A stretch of DNA of 64,000 bases from RPQJ01 sp046347155 (GTDB taxonomy: Bacteria > Pseudomonadota > Gammaproteobacteria > Steroidobacterales > Steroidobacteraceae): positions 682,001 to 746,000 of the forward strand of contig JAXMGT010000002.1 in assembly GCA_046347155.1 (NCBI GenBank), read 5' to 3'. The notes under the pieces are model-generated. The model searched no databases. It was not told the origin of the DNA and saw only the letters and a list, made by a program, of their open reading frames with translations. Below are positions 9,719 through 17,690 of the stretch, one piece after another. Position 1 is the stretch's first letter. The number at the start of each line of letters is the position of its first letter. A program made the position numbers and the translations under genes.

Positions 9719-12304
9719 ATGCAGGAACGCTACGAACCCGCCGCCGTCGAAGCCGAGGCCCAGCGCCACTGGAACGAGCACCGCAGCTTCGCCGCGGTCG
9801 AGGACCCGGCCCGGCCGAAGTACTACTGCCTGTGCATGTTCCCGTACCCGAGCGGCCGGCTGCACATGGGCCACGTGCGCAACTACACGATCGGCGACGT
9901 GCTGACGCGCTACATGCGCATGCAGGGCTACAACGTGCTGCAGCCGATGGGCTGGGACGCGTTCGGCCTGCCGGCCGAGAACGCCGCGATGGCGAACGGG
10001 GTGCCGCCGGCGAAGTGGACCTACGACAACATCGCCTACATGAAGCGGCAGCTCCAGTCGCTCGGCTTCGGCATCGACTGGGAGCGCGAGGTCGCCACCT
10101 GCCGCGCCGACTACTACAAGTGGAACCAGTGGCTGTTCCTGCGCATGCTCGAGAAGGGCATCGCCTACCGCACGACCGGGCTCGTGAACTGGGACCCGGT
10201 GGACCAGACCGTGCTCGCGAACGAGCAGGTGATCGACGGCCGCGGCTGGCGCACCGGCGCGCTGGTCGAGAAGCGCGAGATCCCGATGTACTACCTCGGG
10301 ATCACGAAGTACGCCGAGGAACTGCTCGGCGCGCTCGACGGGCTGCCCGGCTGGCCCGAACGCGTGAAGCTGATGCAGGCGAACTGGATCGGCCGCTCCG
10401 AGGGCCTCGAGCTCGGGTTCGAGATCGAGGGCGAGGCCGAGCCGCTCCGGATCTACACGACGCGCCCGGACACGCTCTACGGCGTGAGCTACATGGCCGT
10501 CGCCGCCGAGCACCCGCTCGCGCTCAAGGCCGCCGCGGGCAACCCGGACCTCGAGGCGTTCCTGGCCGAGTGCCGCCGCTCCGGCGTCACCGAGGCCGCG
10601 CTCGAGACGATGGAAAAGCGCGGCATGCCGCTCGGCATCGACGCGATCCACCCGCTCACCGGCGAGAAGGTGCCCGTGTGGGTCGCGAACTTCGTGCTGA
10701 TGGGCTACGGCACCGGCGCCGTGATGGCGGTGCCCGCGCACGACCAGCGCGACTGGGAGTTCGCGCGCCGCTACGGCCTGCGCATCCACCCGGTCGTGCA
10801 GCCCGAGGACGGCAGCCTCGTCGACCTCGACGCGGGCGCGTACGTCGAGCACGGCCGGCTCATCAACTCAGGGCGCTTCGACGGGCTCGACTTCGACGAG
10901 GCGTTCGACGCGATCGCGAAGCACTTCGAGGCGGTGGGGCAGGGCCGGCGCCGGGTGAACTGGCGGCTGCGCGACTGGGGCATCTCGCGACAGCGCTACT
11001 GGGGCTGCCCGATCCCGCTGATCCACTGCGCCGACTGCGGCGACGTGCCGGTGCCGGACGACCAGCTGCCCGTGGTGCTGCCCGAGGACTGCGTGCCGGA
11101 CGGCAGTGGCAACCCGCTCAACCGGAACGAGGCCTTCCTCGCCTGCACGTGCCCGAAGTGCGGCCGGCCGGCGCGCCGCGAGACCGACACGATGGACACG
11201 TTCGTGGACTCATCGTGGTACTACTTCCGCTACGCGAGCCCGGGCAACGACCGGGCGATGGTCGACGCGCGCGCCGACTACTGGATGCCGGTCGACCAGT
11301 ACATCGGCGGCATCGAGCACGCGATCCTGCACCTGCTCTATTCGCGGTTCTGGACCCGCGTGATGCGCGACATCGGGCTCACCGCCGTCGAGGAGCCGTT
11401 CACGAACCTGCTGACGCAGGGGATGGTGCTGAACGAGATCTTCTTCCGCAAGCCCGCCTCGGGCCGCGTGGTCTACTACAACCCGGCCGACGTCGACGTG
11501 CAGGTGGACGAGAAGGGCGCGCGGACCGGCGCCGTGCTGCGCGAGGACGGCCAGCCGGTCGAGTCGGGCGGCATCGGCACGATGTCGAAGTCGAAGGGCA
11601 ACGGCGTCGACCCGCAGGCGCTCGTCGAGCGCTACGGCGCCGACACGGCGCGACTCTTCATGATGTTCGCCGCGCCGCCCGAGCAGACGCTCGAGTGGTC
11701 CGACGAAGGGGTCGAGGGCGCCTACCGGTTCATGAAGCGCCTGTGGAAGGCCGTGCACCAGCACGTGTCCGCGGGCCCGGCCCCGGCGCTCGATCCGGGC
11801 GCGCTCGCGGGCGCCTCGCGCGACCTCCGTCGCCAGGCGCACGAGACGCTCGCGAAGGTGACGACCGACATCGGCCGGCGCCGCACGTTCAACACCGCGA
11901 TCGCGGCCGTGATGGAACTCATGAACGCCGTCGCGCGGTTCGAGGACGGCTCGCCGCAGGGGCGCGCGGTCGTGCAGGAGGCACTCGAGATCGCCGTCCT
12001 CGCGCTCTCGCCGGTCGTGCCGCACGCGACGCACGTGCTGTGGCGCGCGCTCGGCCACGAGCGCGCGGTCGTCGACGAGCGCTGGCCGGCGGTCGACCCG
12101 CGGGCGCTCGAGCGCGCCGAGGTCGAGGTCGTCGTGCAGGTGAACGGCAAGCTGCGCGGCCGGGTGACCGTCGCGGCGGACGCGGACGAGTCGACGGTGC
12201 GCGACGCGGCACTCGCCGAACCGAACGTCGTGAAATTCATGGAGGGCAAGCCGGTGCGCAAGTTCGTCTACGTGCGCGGCAAGCTCGCGAACGTGGTGGT
12301 GTGA
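9719..12304 (+). CDS. leuS: Leucyl-tRNA synthetase
   Basis: Class I aminoacyl-tRNA synthetase charging tRNA-Leu. 861 residues, full length. The HIGH motif appears as HMGH (49-52) in PYPSGRLHMGHVRNY, and KMSKS as MSKSK (622-626). The CP1 editing domain lies roughly between residues 225 and 420 and includes the threonine-rich IYTTRPDTLYG. A zinc-knuckle-like CADC...CPKC segment follows, then the anticodon-binding and C-terminal domains. The start ATG at 9719 matches the usual MQERY-type opening. It shares a GTGA overlap with lptE, as in E. coli. Confidence 0.97.
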   Translation: MQERYEPAAVEAEAQRHWNEHRSFAAVEDPARPKYYCLCMFPYPSGRLHMGHVRNYTIGDVLTRYMRMQGYNVLQPMGWDAFGLPAENAAMANGVPPAKWTYDNIAYMKRQLQSLGFGIDWEREVATCRADYYKWNQWLFLRMLEKGIAYRTTGLVNWDPVDQTVLANEQVIDGRGWRTGALVEKREIPMYYLGITKYAEELLGALDGLPGWPERVKLMQANWIGRSEGLELGFEIEGEAEPLRIYTTRPDTLYGVSYMAVAAEHPLALKAAAGNPDLEAFLAECRRSGVTEAALETMEKRGMPLGIDAIHPLTGEKVPVWVANFVLMGYGTGAVMAVPAHDQRDWEFARRYGLRIHPVVQPEDGSLVDLDAGAYVEHGRLINSGRFDGLDFDEAFDAIAKHFEAVGQGRRRVNWRLRDWGISRQRYWGCPIPLIHCADCGDVPVPDDQLPVVLPEDCVPDGSGNPLNRNEAFLACTCPKCGRPARRETDTMDTFVDSSWYYFRYASPGNDRAMVDARADYWMPVDQYIGGIEHAILHLLYSRFWTRVMRDIGLTAVEEPFTNLLTQGMVLNEIFFRKPASGRVVYYNPADVDVQVDEKGARTGAVLREDGQPVESGGIGTMSKSKGNGVDPQALVERYGADTARLFMMFAAPPEQTLEWSDEGVEGAYRFMKRLWKAVHQHVSAGPAPALDPGALAGASRDLRRQAHETLAKVTTDIGRRRTFNTAIAAVMELMNAVARFEDGSPQGRAVVQEALEIAVLALSPVVPHATHVLWRALGHERAVVDERWPAVDPRALERAEVEVVVQVNGKLRGRVTVAADADESTVRDAALAEPNVVKFMEGKPVRKFVYVRGKLANVVV

Positions 12305-12798
12305 CCGTGGCACGCCGGATGGTCCTGGCGATTCTTCTGGCGGCCGCGGCCGCGGCTGCGGCAGGCTGCGGCTTCCACCTGCGCGGCGCGCTCGAGCTGC
12401 CCGCGAACGTCCGGACCGTGTACGTCTCGGCGAGCGACGAGCTTTCGCCGTTCGTCGTGCAGCTGAAGCAGGAACTCGTCGCCGCGGGCGCGACGCTGGC
12501 GGTCGTGCCGGACGGCGCGGACGCGACCGTCCGCGTCACCGAGGACCGGACCGGCCGCCGGGTGCTGTCCGTGAACGCGCGGAACACGCCGCAGGAGTAC
12601 CAGGTGTACTACGTGGTCGGGTACTCGATCGACCGCGGCCAGGCCCAGGCGGTGCCGACGCAGCAGCTCGAGCTGTTCCGCGACTACAGCTTCAGCGAAT
12701 CGGACCTGCTCGCGAAGAACCGCGAGGAGGACATCCTGCGCGAGGCTATCGCCCGCGACCTCGCGGTGCTGGTCGTCCGGCGCCTCGCCTCGCTGTAG
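12301..12798 (+). CDS. lptE: LptE, LPS-assembly lipoprotein
   Basis: Outer-membrane lipoprotein that plugs LptD and helps insert LPS. An Ala-rich type II signal peptide ends in a lipobox with Cys23 (AAAGCGFHLRG), then the LptE fold of about 140 residues. GTG 12301 overlaps the leuS stop; GTG 12307 and ATG 12319 are alternatives and would leave the signal intact or shortened. Conserved position after leuS supports the call. Its last 53 bases overlap the 3' end of the convergent peptidase gene. Confidence 0.93.
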   Translation: MTVARRMVLAILLAAAAAAAAGCGFHLRGALELPANVRTVYVSASDELSPFVVQLKQELVAAGATLAVVPDGADATVRVTEDRTGRRVLSVNARNTPQEYQVYYVVGYSIDRGQAQAVPTQQLELFRDYSFSESDLLAKNREEDILREAIARDLAVLVVRRLASL

Positions 12799-13762
12799 CC
12801 GCGTAGCGGTCGGTCGCCGAGACGAGCTCGTGCGTGATGCCGGGCTCGAGCGCCGAGTGGCCGGCGTCCTGGACGATCCGGAAGTCCGCCTCCGGCCACG
12901 CGCGGTGCAGGTCCCACGCCGTGCGGATCGGGCAGACGACGTCGTAGCGTCCCTGCACGATCGTCGACGGGACGTGGCGGATCCTGCGCACGCCGCGCAG
13001 CAGCTGGTCCTCCCGCTTCATGAACCCCTTGTTCACGAAGTAGTGGCACTCGATCCGCGCCACCGCCACCGCGAACTCCTCCTCGGACCAGCGCTCGATG
13101 TTGGCCGGGTCCTGCACCAGGAAGCTCGTCGCCGCCTCCCACACCGACCACGCGCGCGCCGCGCGCACGCGGGTCGCGCGGTTCGGGCTCGTGAGCCGCC
13201 GGTAGTAGGCGGCGACGATGTCGCCGCGTTCCCGCCGCGGGATCGGCGCGAGGTAGCCTTCCCACCGGTCCGGGTAGATCGCACCGGCGCCGTCCTGGTA
13301 GAACCAGTCGATCTCCCACTTGCGCAGCATGAAGATGCCGCGCAGCACGAGCTCCGTGACGCGCTGCGGGTGCTTCTGTGCGTAGGCGAGCGACAGCGTC
13401 GAGCCCCACGAGCCCCCGAACACGAGCCAGCGCTCGATGCCGAGGAAGCGGCGCAGCTTCTCCATGTCGGCGACCAGGTGCCAGGTCGTGTTGTCCTCGA
13501 GGCTGGCGTGCGGCCGGCTGCGGCCGCAGCCGCGCTGGTCGAACAGCACGATCCGGTAGCGCGCCGGATCGAAGAAGCGACGCGAGCTCGTGCCGGCGCC
13601 CGCGCCGGGGCCCCCGTGCACGAACACCGCCGGCTTGCCTCGCGGGTTGCCGCATTCCTCCCAGTAGATCTCGTGGGTCGGCGAGACGCGCAGGTGGCCG
13701 CTGCGGTACGGCGCGATCTCGGGGTAGAGGGTGCGTCGGTCGGTGCCGGTTCGGGTGTCCAT
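12746..13762 (-). CDS. pip: Proline iminopeptidase
   Basis: Alpha/beta hydrolase of peptidase family S33 that removes N-terminal proline. 338 residues from ATG 13762. Oxyanion region HGGPGAGAG (49-57); nucleophile Ser118 in GGSWGS; acid Asp in QGRYDVVCP; catalytic His in DAGHSALEP. It lies on the opposite strand between lptE and holA, where E. coli has no such gene. The 3' end overlaps lptE by 53 bases on opposite strands, so the last ~17 codons share DNA. No signal peptide, so it should act in the cytoplasm. Confidence 0.95.
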   Translation of the reverse strand: MDTRTGTDRRTLYPEIAPYRSGHLRVSPTHEIYWEECGNPRGKPAVFVHGGPGAGAGTSSRRFFDPARYRIVLFDQRGCGRSRPHASLEDNTTWHLVADMEKLRRFLGIERWLVFGGSWGSTLSLAYAQKHPQRVTELVLRGIFMLRKWEIDWFYQDGAGAIYPDRWEGYLAPIPRRERGDIVAAYYRRLTSPNRATRVRAARAWSVWEAATSFLVQDPANIERWSEEEFAVAVARIECHYFVNKGFMKREDQLLRGVRRIRHVPSTIVQGRYDVVCPIRTAWDLHRAWPEADFRIVQDAGHSALEPGITHELVSATDRYAATARRGAGRPAPRGRGR

Positions 13763-13815
13763 CGCGCGATTGTATCCGCGGCGCCGGCGCGCCGGGCGGC
13801 GGGGATCGGCCGGCA

Positions 13816-13844
13816 TTGGCACGCCCGTGGTCAGGCTGCATAAT
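13816..13844 (+). promoter_or_regulatory. Sigma-70 type promoter of the holA operon
   Basis: TTGGCA (13816-13821), a 17-base spacer, then CATAAT (13839-13844): five of six consensus bases in each box and optimal spacing. Transcription should begin near 13851, about 60 bases before the holA GTG. It sits in the gap divergent to pip and would drive holA-nadD-rsfS-rlmH. This is the best-matching housekeeping promoter seen in the window. Confidence 0.75.
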
Positions 13845-13910
13845 GGCCCGGCATGCCGCATACACCGCCAGGCCGCGCCGCGATCGCGTGCGCATGAGTC
13901 GTCCCGGACC

Positions 13911-14921
13911 GTGAGGACGAGTCCCGACGCCCTGCAGGCGGGCCTCGGGCGGGGCCTGCGCAACGCGTACCTCGTCACCGGCGCCGAACCACTGCTGATC
14001 GCGGAGTCGACCGCGGCGATCCGCGAGGCCGCCCGCGCCGCCGGCCATGCCGATCGCGAGGTGCATTTCCTCGAGCGGGGCTTCGACTGGGACGCGCTCG
14101 TGCGCGGCTCGGCCAACCTCTCGCTGTTCGCGACCCGCCGCATCATCGAACTCAGGTTCGGTTCGGCCCTCGACGCCGGCGGCCAGAAGGTGCTCGCCGA
14201 GATGGTTGCGAAGCCGCCCGAGGACGCGCTGCTCGTCGTCGCCGGCGAACTCGACCGAAAGCAGCTGCAGGCGGCCTGGGTGAAGGCCTGGGACGAGCAC
14301 GGCGTCGTCGTCGTCACGCAGCCGGTCGAGCGGCCGGCGCTCCCGGCCTGGATCCGCGACCGGCTCGCACGGCGCGGTGTCACGCTCGAGCGCGAGGCGG
14401 CGGAGCTGCTCGCGGACCGGGTCGAGGGCAACCTGCTCGCCGCGCAGCAGGAGGTCGAGCGCATCGCGCTGCTGATGCCCGGCGCGACGATCGGCGTCGA
14501 CGACGTCGCGCAGCTCGTGGCCGACAGCGCACGCTACGACGTGTTCGAACTCGCGGGCGCCGCGTTCGCCGGGCAGGCGGCGCGCGCGCTCAGGATCCTC
14601 GCCGGACTGCGCGGCGAGGGGCGCGAGCCACCGCTCGTGCTGTGGGCGCTCGTGAACGACCTGCGCGCGCTGTCGAGGGTGAAGGCGCGGCTCGAGCACG
14701 AGCGATCGCTCGACGCGGCGTTCCGGGCCGAGCAGGTGTGGTCGAATCGCCAGGGCCCGATCCGCGCGGCGCTCGGCCGCTTCGACCGGCCCGCGCTCGA
14801 CGCGCTGCTCGCCGCCGCGGCGCGCGCCGACCGTGTCGCCAAAGGCAGCCTGCGCGGCGACGCCTGGACCGAACTCGAGCGCCTGACGGCGCGCATCGCC
14901 GGGGTGCCGCTCGCCGCATGA
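13911..14921 (+). CDS. holA: DNA polymerase III delta subunit HolA
   Basis: Clamp-loader subunit that opens the beta clamp. 336 residues from GTG 13911, the only start giving the usual opening (LQAGLGRGLRNAYLVTGAEPLLI). AAA+-like N-terminal region, then the helical collar domain (residues 215-330, LRILAGLRGEGREPPLVLWALV). The frame stays open further upstream, but that part overlaps the promoter and looks non-coding. Its stop overlaps the nadD ATG (ATGA). Order leuS-lptE-[pip]-holA-nadD follows the gammaproteobacterial pattern apart from the inserted pip. Confidence 0.93.
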   Translation: MRTSPDALQAGLGRGLRNAYLVTGAEPLLIAESTAAIREAARAAGHADREVHFLERGFDWDALVRGSANLSLFATRRIIELRFGSALDAGGQKVLAEMVAKPPEDALLVVAGELDRKQLQAAWVKAWDEHGVVVVTQPVERPALPAWIRDRLARRGVTLEREAAELLADRVEGNLLAAQQEVERIALLMPGATIGVDDVAQLVADSARYDVFELAGAAFAGQAARALRILAGLRGEGREPPLVLWALVNDLRALSRVKARLEHERSLDAAFRAEQVWSNRQGPIRAALGRFDRPALDALLAAAARADRVAKGSLRGDAWTELERLTARIAGVPLAA

Positions 14922-15565
14922 ACGCGACCGGCATCTTCGGCGGCACCTTCGACCCGATCCACTACGGTCACCTGCGCACGGGATTCGAGCTGATGCAGGC
15001 GGCCGGGCTCGCCGAGATGCGCTTCATCCCGGCCGGCCGGCCGCCGCACCGCGACGTGCCGCTGGCCGACACGGCCGTGCGGCTCGCGATGGTGCGCGCC
15101 GCCGTCGAGGGGCAGCCCGGGTTCGTCGTCGACGACCGCGAGGTGCGCCGGCCCGGTCCGTCCTACGCGGTCACGACACTCGAGGAACTGAAGGCCGAGG
15201 CGCCCGCGCGAACGCTGTGCCTCGCACTCGGGATGGACGCATTCCTCGGGCTCGACCGCTGGCACCGATGGCGGGAAATCCTCGACCTCGCGCACGTGCT
15301 CGTCGCGCACCGCCCGGGCTGGCACGCGCCCGCCGAGGGCCCGGTCGCGACGCTGCTCGCCGAGCGCGGCACGCGCGACCCGTCGCGACTCGCCGGGTCC
15401 GCCGCGGGCCTCGTGTACGTGCACGCGGTCACGCAGCTCGAGATCTCCTCGACGGACCTGCGCAACATCGTGACGCAGGGGCGCGACCCCCGTTACCTGG
15501 TGCCCGAGACGGTGCGCCGGGTCATCCTCGAGACCGGTTGTTACTCCACCACCACCCAGAGGTGA
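14918..15565 (+). CDS. nadD: NadD, nicotinate-nucleotide adenylyltransferase
   Basis: Makes deamido-NAD from nicotinate mononucleotide and ATP in NAD biosynthesis. 215 residues. The nucleotidyltransferase motif GGTFDPIHYGHLR holds HYGH at 15-18, and the second signature is ISSTDLRN near residue 180. ATG 14918 overlaps the holA stop. Two bases separate its stop from the rsfS RBS region, so co-transcription is almost certain. Confidence 0.96.
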   Translation: MNATGIFGGTFDPIHYGHLRTGFELMQAAGLAEMRFIPAGRPPHRDVPLADTAVRLAMVRAAVEGQPGFVVDDREVRRPGPSYAVTTLEELKAEAPARTLCLALGMDAFLGLDRWHRWREILDLAHVLVAHRPGWHAPAEGPVATLLAERGTRDPSRLAGSAAGLVYVHAVTQLEISSTDLRNIVTQGRDPRYLVPETVRRVILETGCYSTTTQR

Positions 15566-15567
15566 GC

Positions 15568-16065
15568 ATGACGGCGAAGCGAGCGAAGACGACGACCACG
15601 ACCCGCAAGGCGAAGGCACCGGCCGCAGCGGCCGCGAAGAAGAAGGCGGCCCCGGAGGCCACGGCGAAGGCCGCGCGACCGGCCCGCAAGCCCGCGGCCC
15701 GCCCGGCGGCGAAGAAGCCCGCCCGCGCGGCCGCGAAGCCGACGCTGCGCGACATCGTGCTCGACGCGCTCGACGACATGAAGGCCGTGGACGTGAAGGC
15801 GCTCGACGTGCGCGGGCTCACCGACGTCACCGACACGATGGTGGTCGCGAGCGGCAATTCGGACCGCCACGTGAAATCGATCGCAGACCGGGTGCTGCAG
15901 CGCTGCAAGGAGGCGGGTTACCGCCCGTTCGGGACCGAGGGCGAGCGCGACGGCGAGTGGGTGCTCGTCGACCTGCACGACCTCGTGCTGCACGTGATGC
16001 TGCCGCGGACCCGACAGTTCTACGCGCTCGAGAAGCTCTGGGAAGCGGGCGGCGCCCAGGCCTGA
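15568..16065 (+). CDS. rsfS: Ribosomal silencing factor RsfS with a Lys/Ala-rich N-terminal extension
   Basis: RsfS (Iojap family) binds L14 on the 50S subunit and blocks subunit joining under starvation. The conserved domain runs from about residue 59 (TLRDIVLDALDDMKAVDVK) to 165. Unusual here is a preceding ~58-residue segment made almost only of Ala, Lys, Pro, Thr and Arg, resembling histone H1/AlgP-type tails; RsfS proteins are normally about 105-120 residues. ATG 15568 has GGTGAG just upstream. GTG codons inside the frame could give a shorter form, but none lies just before the domain. It follows nadD and precedes rlmH, as usual. Confidence 0.93.
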   Translation: MTAKRAKTTTTTRKAKAPAAAAAKKKAAPEATAKAARPARKPAARPAAKKPARAAAKPTLRDIVLDALDDMKAVDVKALDVRGLTDVTDTMVVASGNSDRHVKSIADRVLQRCKEAGYRPFGTEGERDGEWVLVDLHDLVLHVMLPRTRQFYALEKLWEAGGAQA

Positions 16066-16075
16066 GGACCGCACG

Positions 16076-16543
16076 GTGCTGATGCGCCTCCTCGCCGCCG
16101 GCACCCGGATGCCGGACTGGGTGGACGCGGGCTTTCGCGACTACGCGGGCCGGCTGCACGGTGACTACCGTCTCGAACTGGTCGAGATCCCGCTCGGTAC
16201 CCGCGGCCGGGGCGATCCGGCCAGGGCGGTGGCCGACGAGGGGGCCCGGATGCTGGCCGCCGCCGGCGATCGGGCGCACCTGGTTGCGCTGCAGGTCGGG
16301 GGGCGCGCGCTCGACACGGCCGCGCTCGCCCGCTGGCTCGAGGATCGCGCCCGCAGCGGCGAGCCACTCGCGTTCTGCATCGGCGGGCCCGACGGACTGG
16401 CCGCCGAGGTCGACGCGCGGGCCCGGCTGCGCTGGTCGCTCTCGGCGCTCACGCTGCCACACGGCCTCGCCCGGGTCATGGTCGCCGAGGCGCTGTACCG
16501 GGCCGTGAGCGTCATCCGCGGGCTGCCTTACCACCGGGCCTGA
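16076..16543 (+). CDS. rlmH: RlmH, 23S rRNA pseudouridine-1915 N3-methyltransferase
   Basis: SPOUT methyltransferase that methylates pseudouridine 1915 in 23S rRNA. 155 residues, typical length. SAM-binding loop FCIGGPDGLAAEV and the C-terminal knot segment LTLPHGLARVMVAEALYRAVSVIRGLPYH are diagnostic. GTG 16076 (MLMRLLA) is ten bases after the rsfS stop. Last gene of the holA-nadD-rsfS-rlmH group. Confidence 0.96.
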   Translation: MLMRLLAAGTRMPDWVDAGFRDYAGRLHGDYRLELVEIPLGTRGRGDPARAVADEGARMLAAAGDRAHLVALQVGGRALDTAALARWLEDRARSGEPLAFCIGGPDGLAAEVDARARLRWSLSALTLPHGLARVMVAEALYRAVSVIRGLPYHRA

Positions 16544-16653
16544 CGCCCCGGCCGTCCCCGGTTGATCCGGCGCCCGTTTGCGGGGAGTCCGGTGGACAGC
16601 CCGGGGGCCGGCGGGTTCCAATTCAGGGTTCCCACGCGCCGACAGGAGCCGAC

Positions 16654-17088
16654 ATGCACCCCTATCCACATCGCTACGCCGTGCAGGCCTCCGCCTCGAC
16701 CACCGGCGATGTCCCGGTGTCGTCCCGGGGTCTGCCACCGCTCGTGACCGCGCCGCCCGCCGAGTTCGACGGGCCGGGCGACCGGTGGTCGCCCGAGACG
16801 CTGCTGTGCGCGGCCGTCGCGGACTGCTTCCTGCTCAGCTTCCGGGCCGTGGCCCGTGCGACGAAGATCGAGTGGTCCTCGCTCGACTGCGAGGTCAAGG
16901 GCACGCTCGACCGGGTGGATGGCAAGCCGAGGTTCACGCGCATCGACATCACGGCGCGCCTGCGCGCGCCGATCGAGACTGACCGGGACAAGGCCGAGAA
17001 GGCGCTCGAGCGCGCCGAGCAGGTCTGCCTGATCTCGAATTCGCTGCTGGCCGAGCGCCACCTCTCCGCGAACGTAGACCTCGGCTGA
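16654..17088 (+). CDS. OsmC/Ohr family protein
   Basis: Small cytoplasmic protein (144 residues) of the OsmC/Ohr peroxide-reductase superfamily. It shows the two reactive-Cys regions: LLCAAVADCFLLSF (C52, C58) and EQVCLISNSLL (C125), matching the paired cysteines of Ohr/OsmC. The likely role is thiol-dependent reduction of organic hydroperoxides, but many family members lack a defined substrate. ATG 16654 follows AGGAG. It is separated from rlmH by a 110-base gap with no clear promoter or terminator, and lies five bases before maf. Confidence 0.85.
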   Translation: MHPYPHRYAVQASASTTGDVPVSSRGLPPLVTAPPAEFDGPGDRWSPETLLCAAVADCFLLSFRAVARATKIEWSSLDCEVKGTLDRVDGKPRFTRIDITARLRAPIETDRDKAEKALERAEQVCLISNSLLAERHLSANVDLG

Positions 17089-17093
17089 CCGCG

Positions 17094-17690
17094 ATGATCC
17101 GTGGCCGCATCGTGCTCGCGTCCGCCTCGCCCCGCCGCAGTGAACTGCTGCGGCAGGCCGGCGTCGCCTGCGAGGTGCGGCCGGTGGACCTCGACGAGTC
17201 CGTGCGGCCGGGTGAGTCGCCGGAGGCCTACGTGCGCCGGCTCGCCGAGGCCAAGGCCCGCGCGGCCTGGGCGCGCCGGCCGGCGGGCACGAGCGAACCC
17301 GTGCTGGCGGCCGACACGACCGTCGTGCTCGACGGCCGGGTCTACGGCAAGCCCGGCGACGCGGTCGAGGCGCGCGAGATGCTCGGGCGGCTGGCCGGCC
17401 GCACGCACGAGGTGCACACGGCGGTGGCCGTCGTGCACGCCGGGGGCGCGGACTCGCGCGTGTGCACGAGCCGCGTGACGATGCGCGCGATCGAGCCCCG
17501 GGAACTCGACTGGTACTGCTCGAGCGACGAGCCGTACGACAAGGCCGGCGGCTACGCGATCCAGGGCCGCGCCGCGGTGTTCGTGAGCCGGCTCGACGGC
17601 AGCTATTCGGGCGTGATGGGCCTGCCGCTCTGCGAGACCTGGGAACTGCTGCGAGCGGTGCCCGGTCTCAGCGAGGGAGCCCAACGATGA
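17094..17690 (+). CDS. maf: Maf/YhdE nucleoside triphosphate pyrophosphatase
   Basis: Maf-family house-cleaning pyrophosphatase, most like the dTTP/UTP-specific YhdE branch. 198 residues. Motifs ASASPRRSELL (10-20), LAADTTVV with the catalytic Asp, GKPGDAVEAREML, and DKAGGYAIQG. ATG 17094 is five bases past the OsmC-like gene, and the stop overlaps the rng ATG (ATGA). The maf-rng-yhdP order matches E. coli yhdE-rng-yhdP. Confidence 0.94.
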   Translation: MIRGRIVLASASPRRSELLRQAGVACEVRPVDLDESVRPGESPEAYVRRLAEAKARAAWARRPAGTSEPVLAADTTVVLDGRVYGKPGDAVEAREMLGRLAGRTHEVHTAVAVVHAGGADSRVCTSRVTMRAIEPRELDWYCSSDEPYDKAGGYAIQGRAAVFVSRLDGSYSGVMGLPLCETWELLRAVPGLSEGAQR

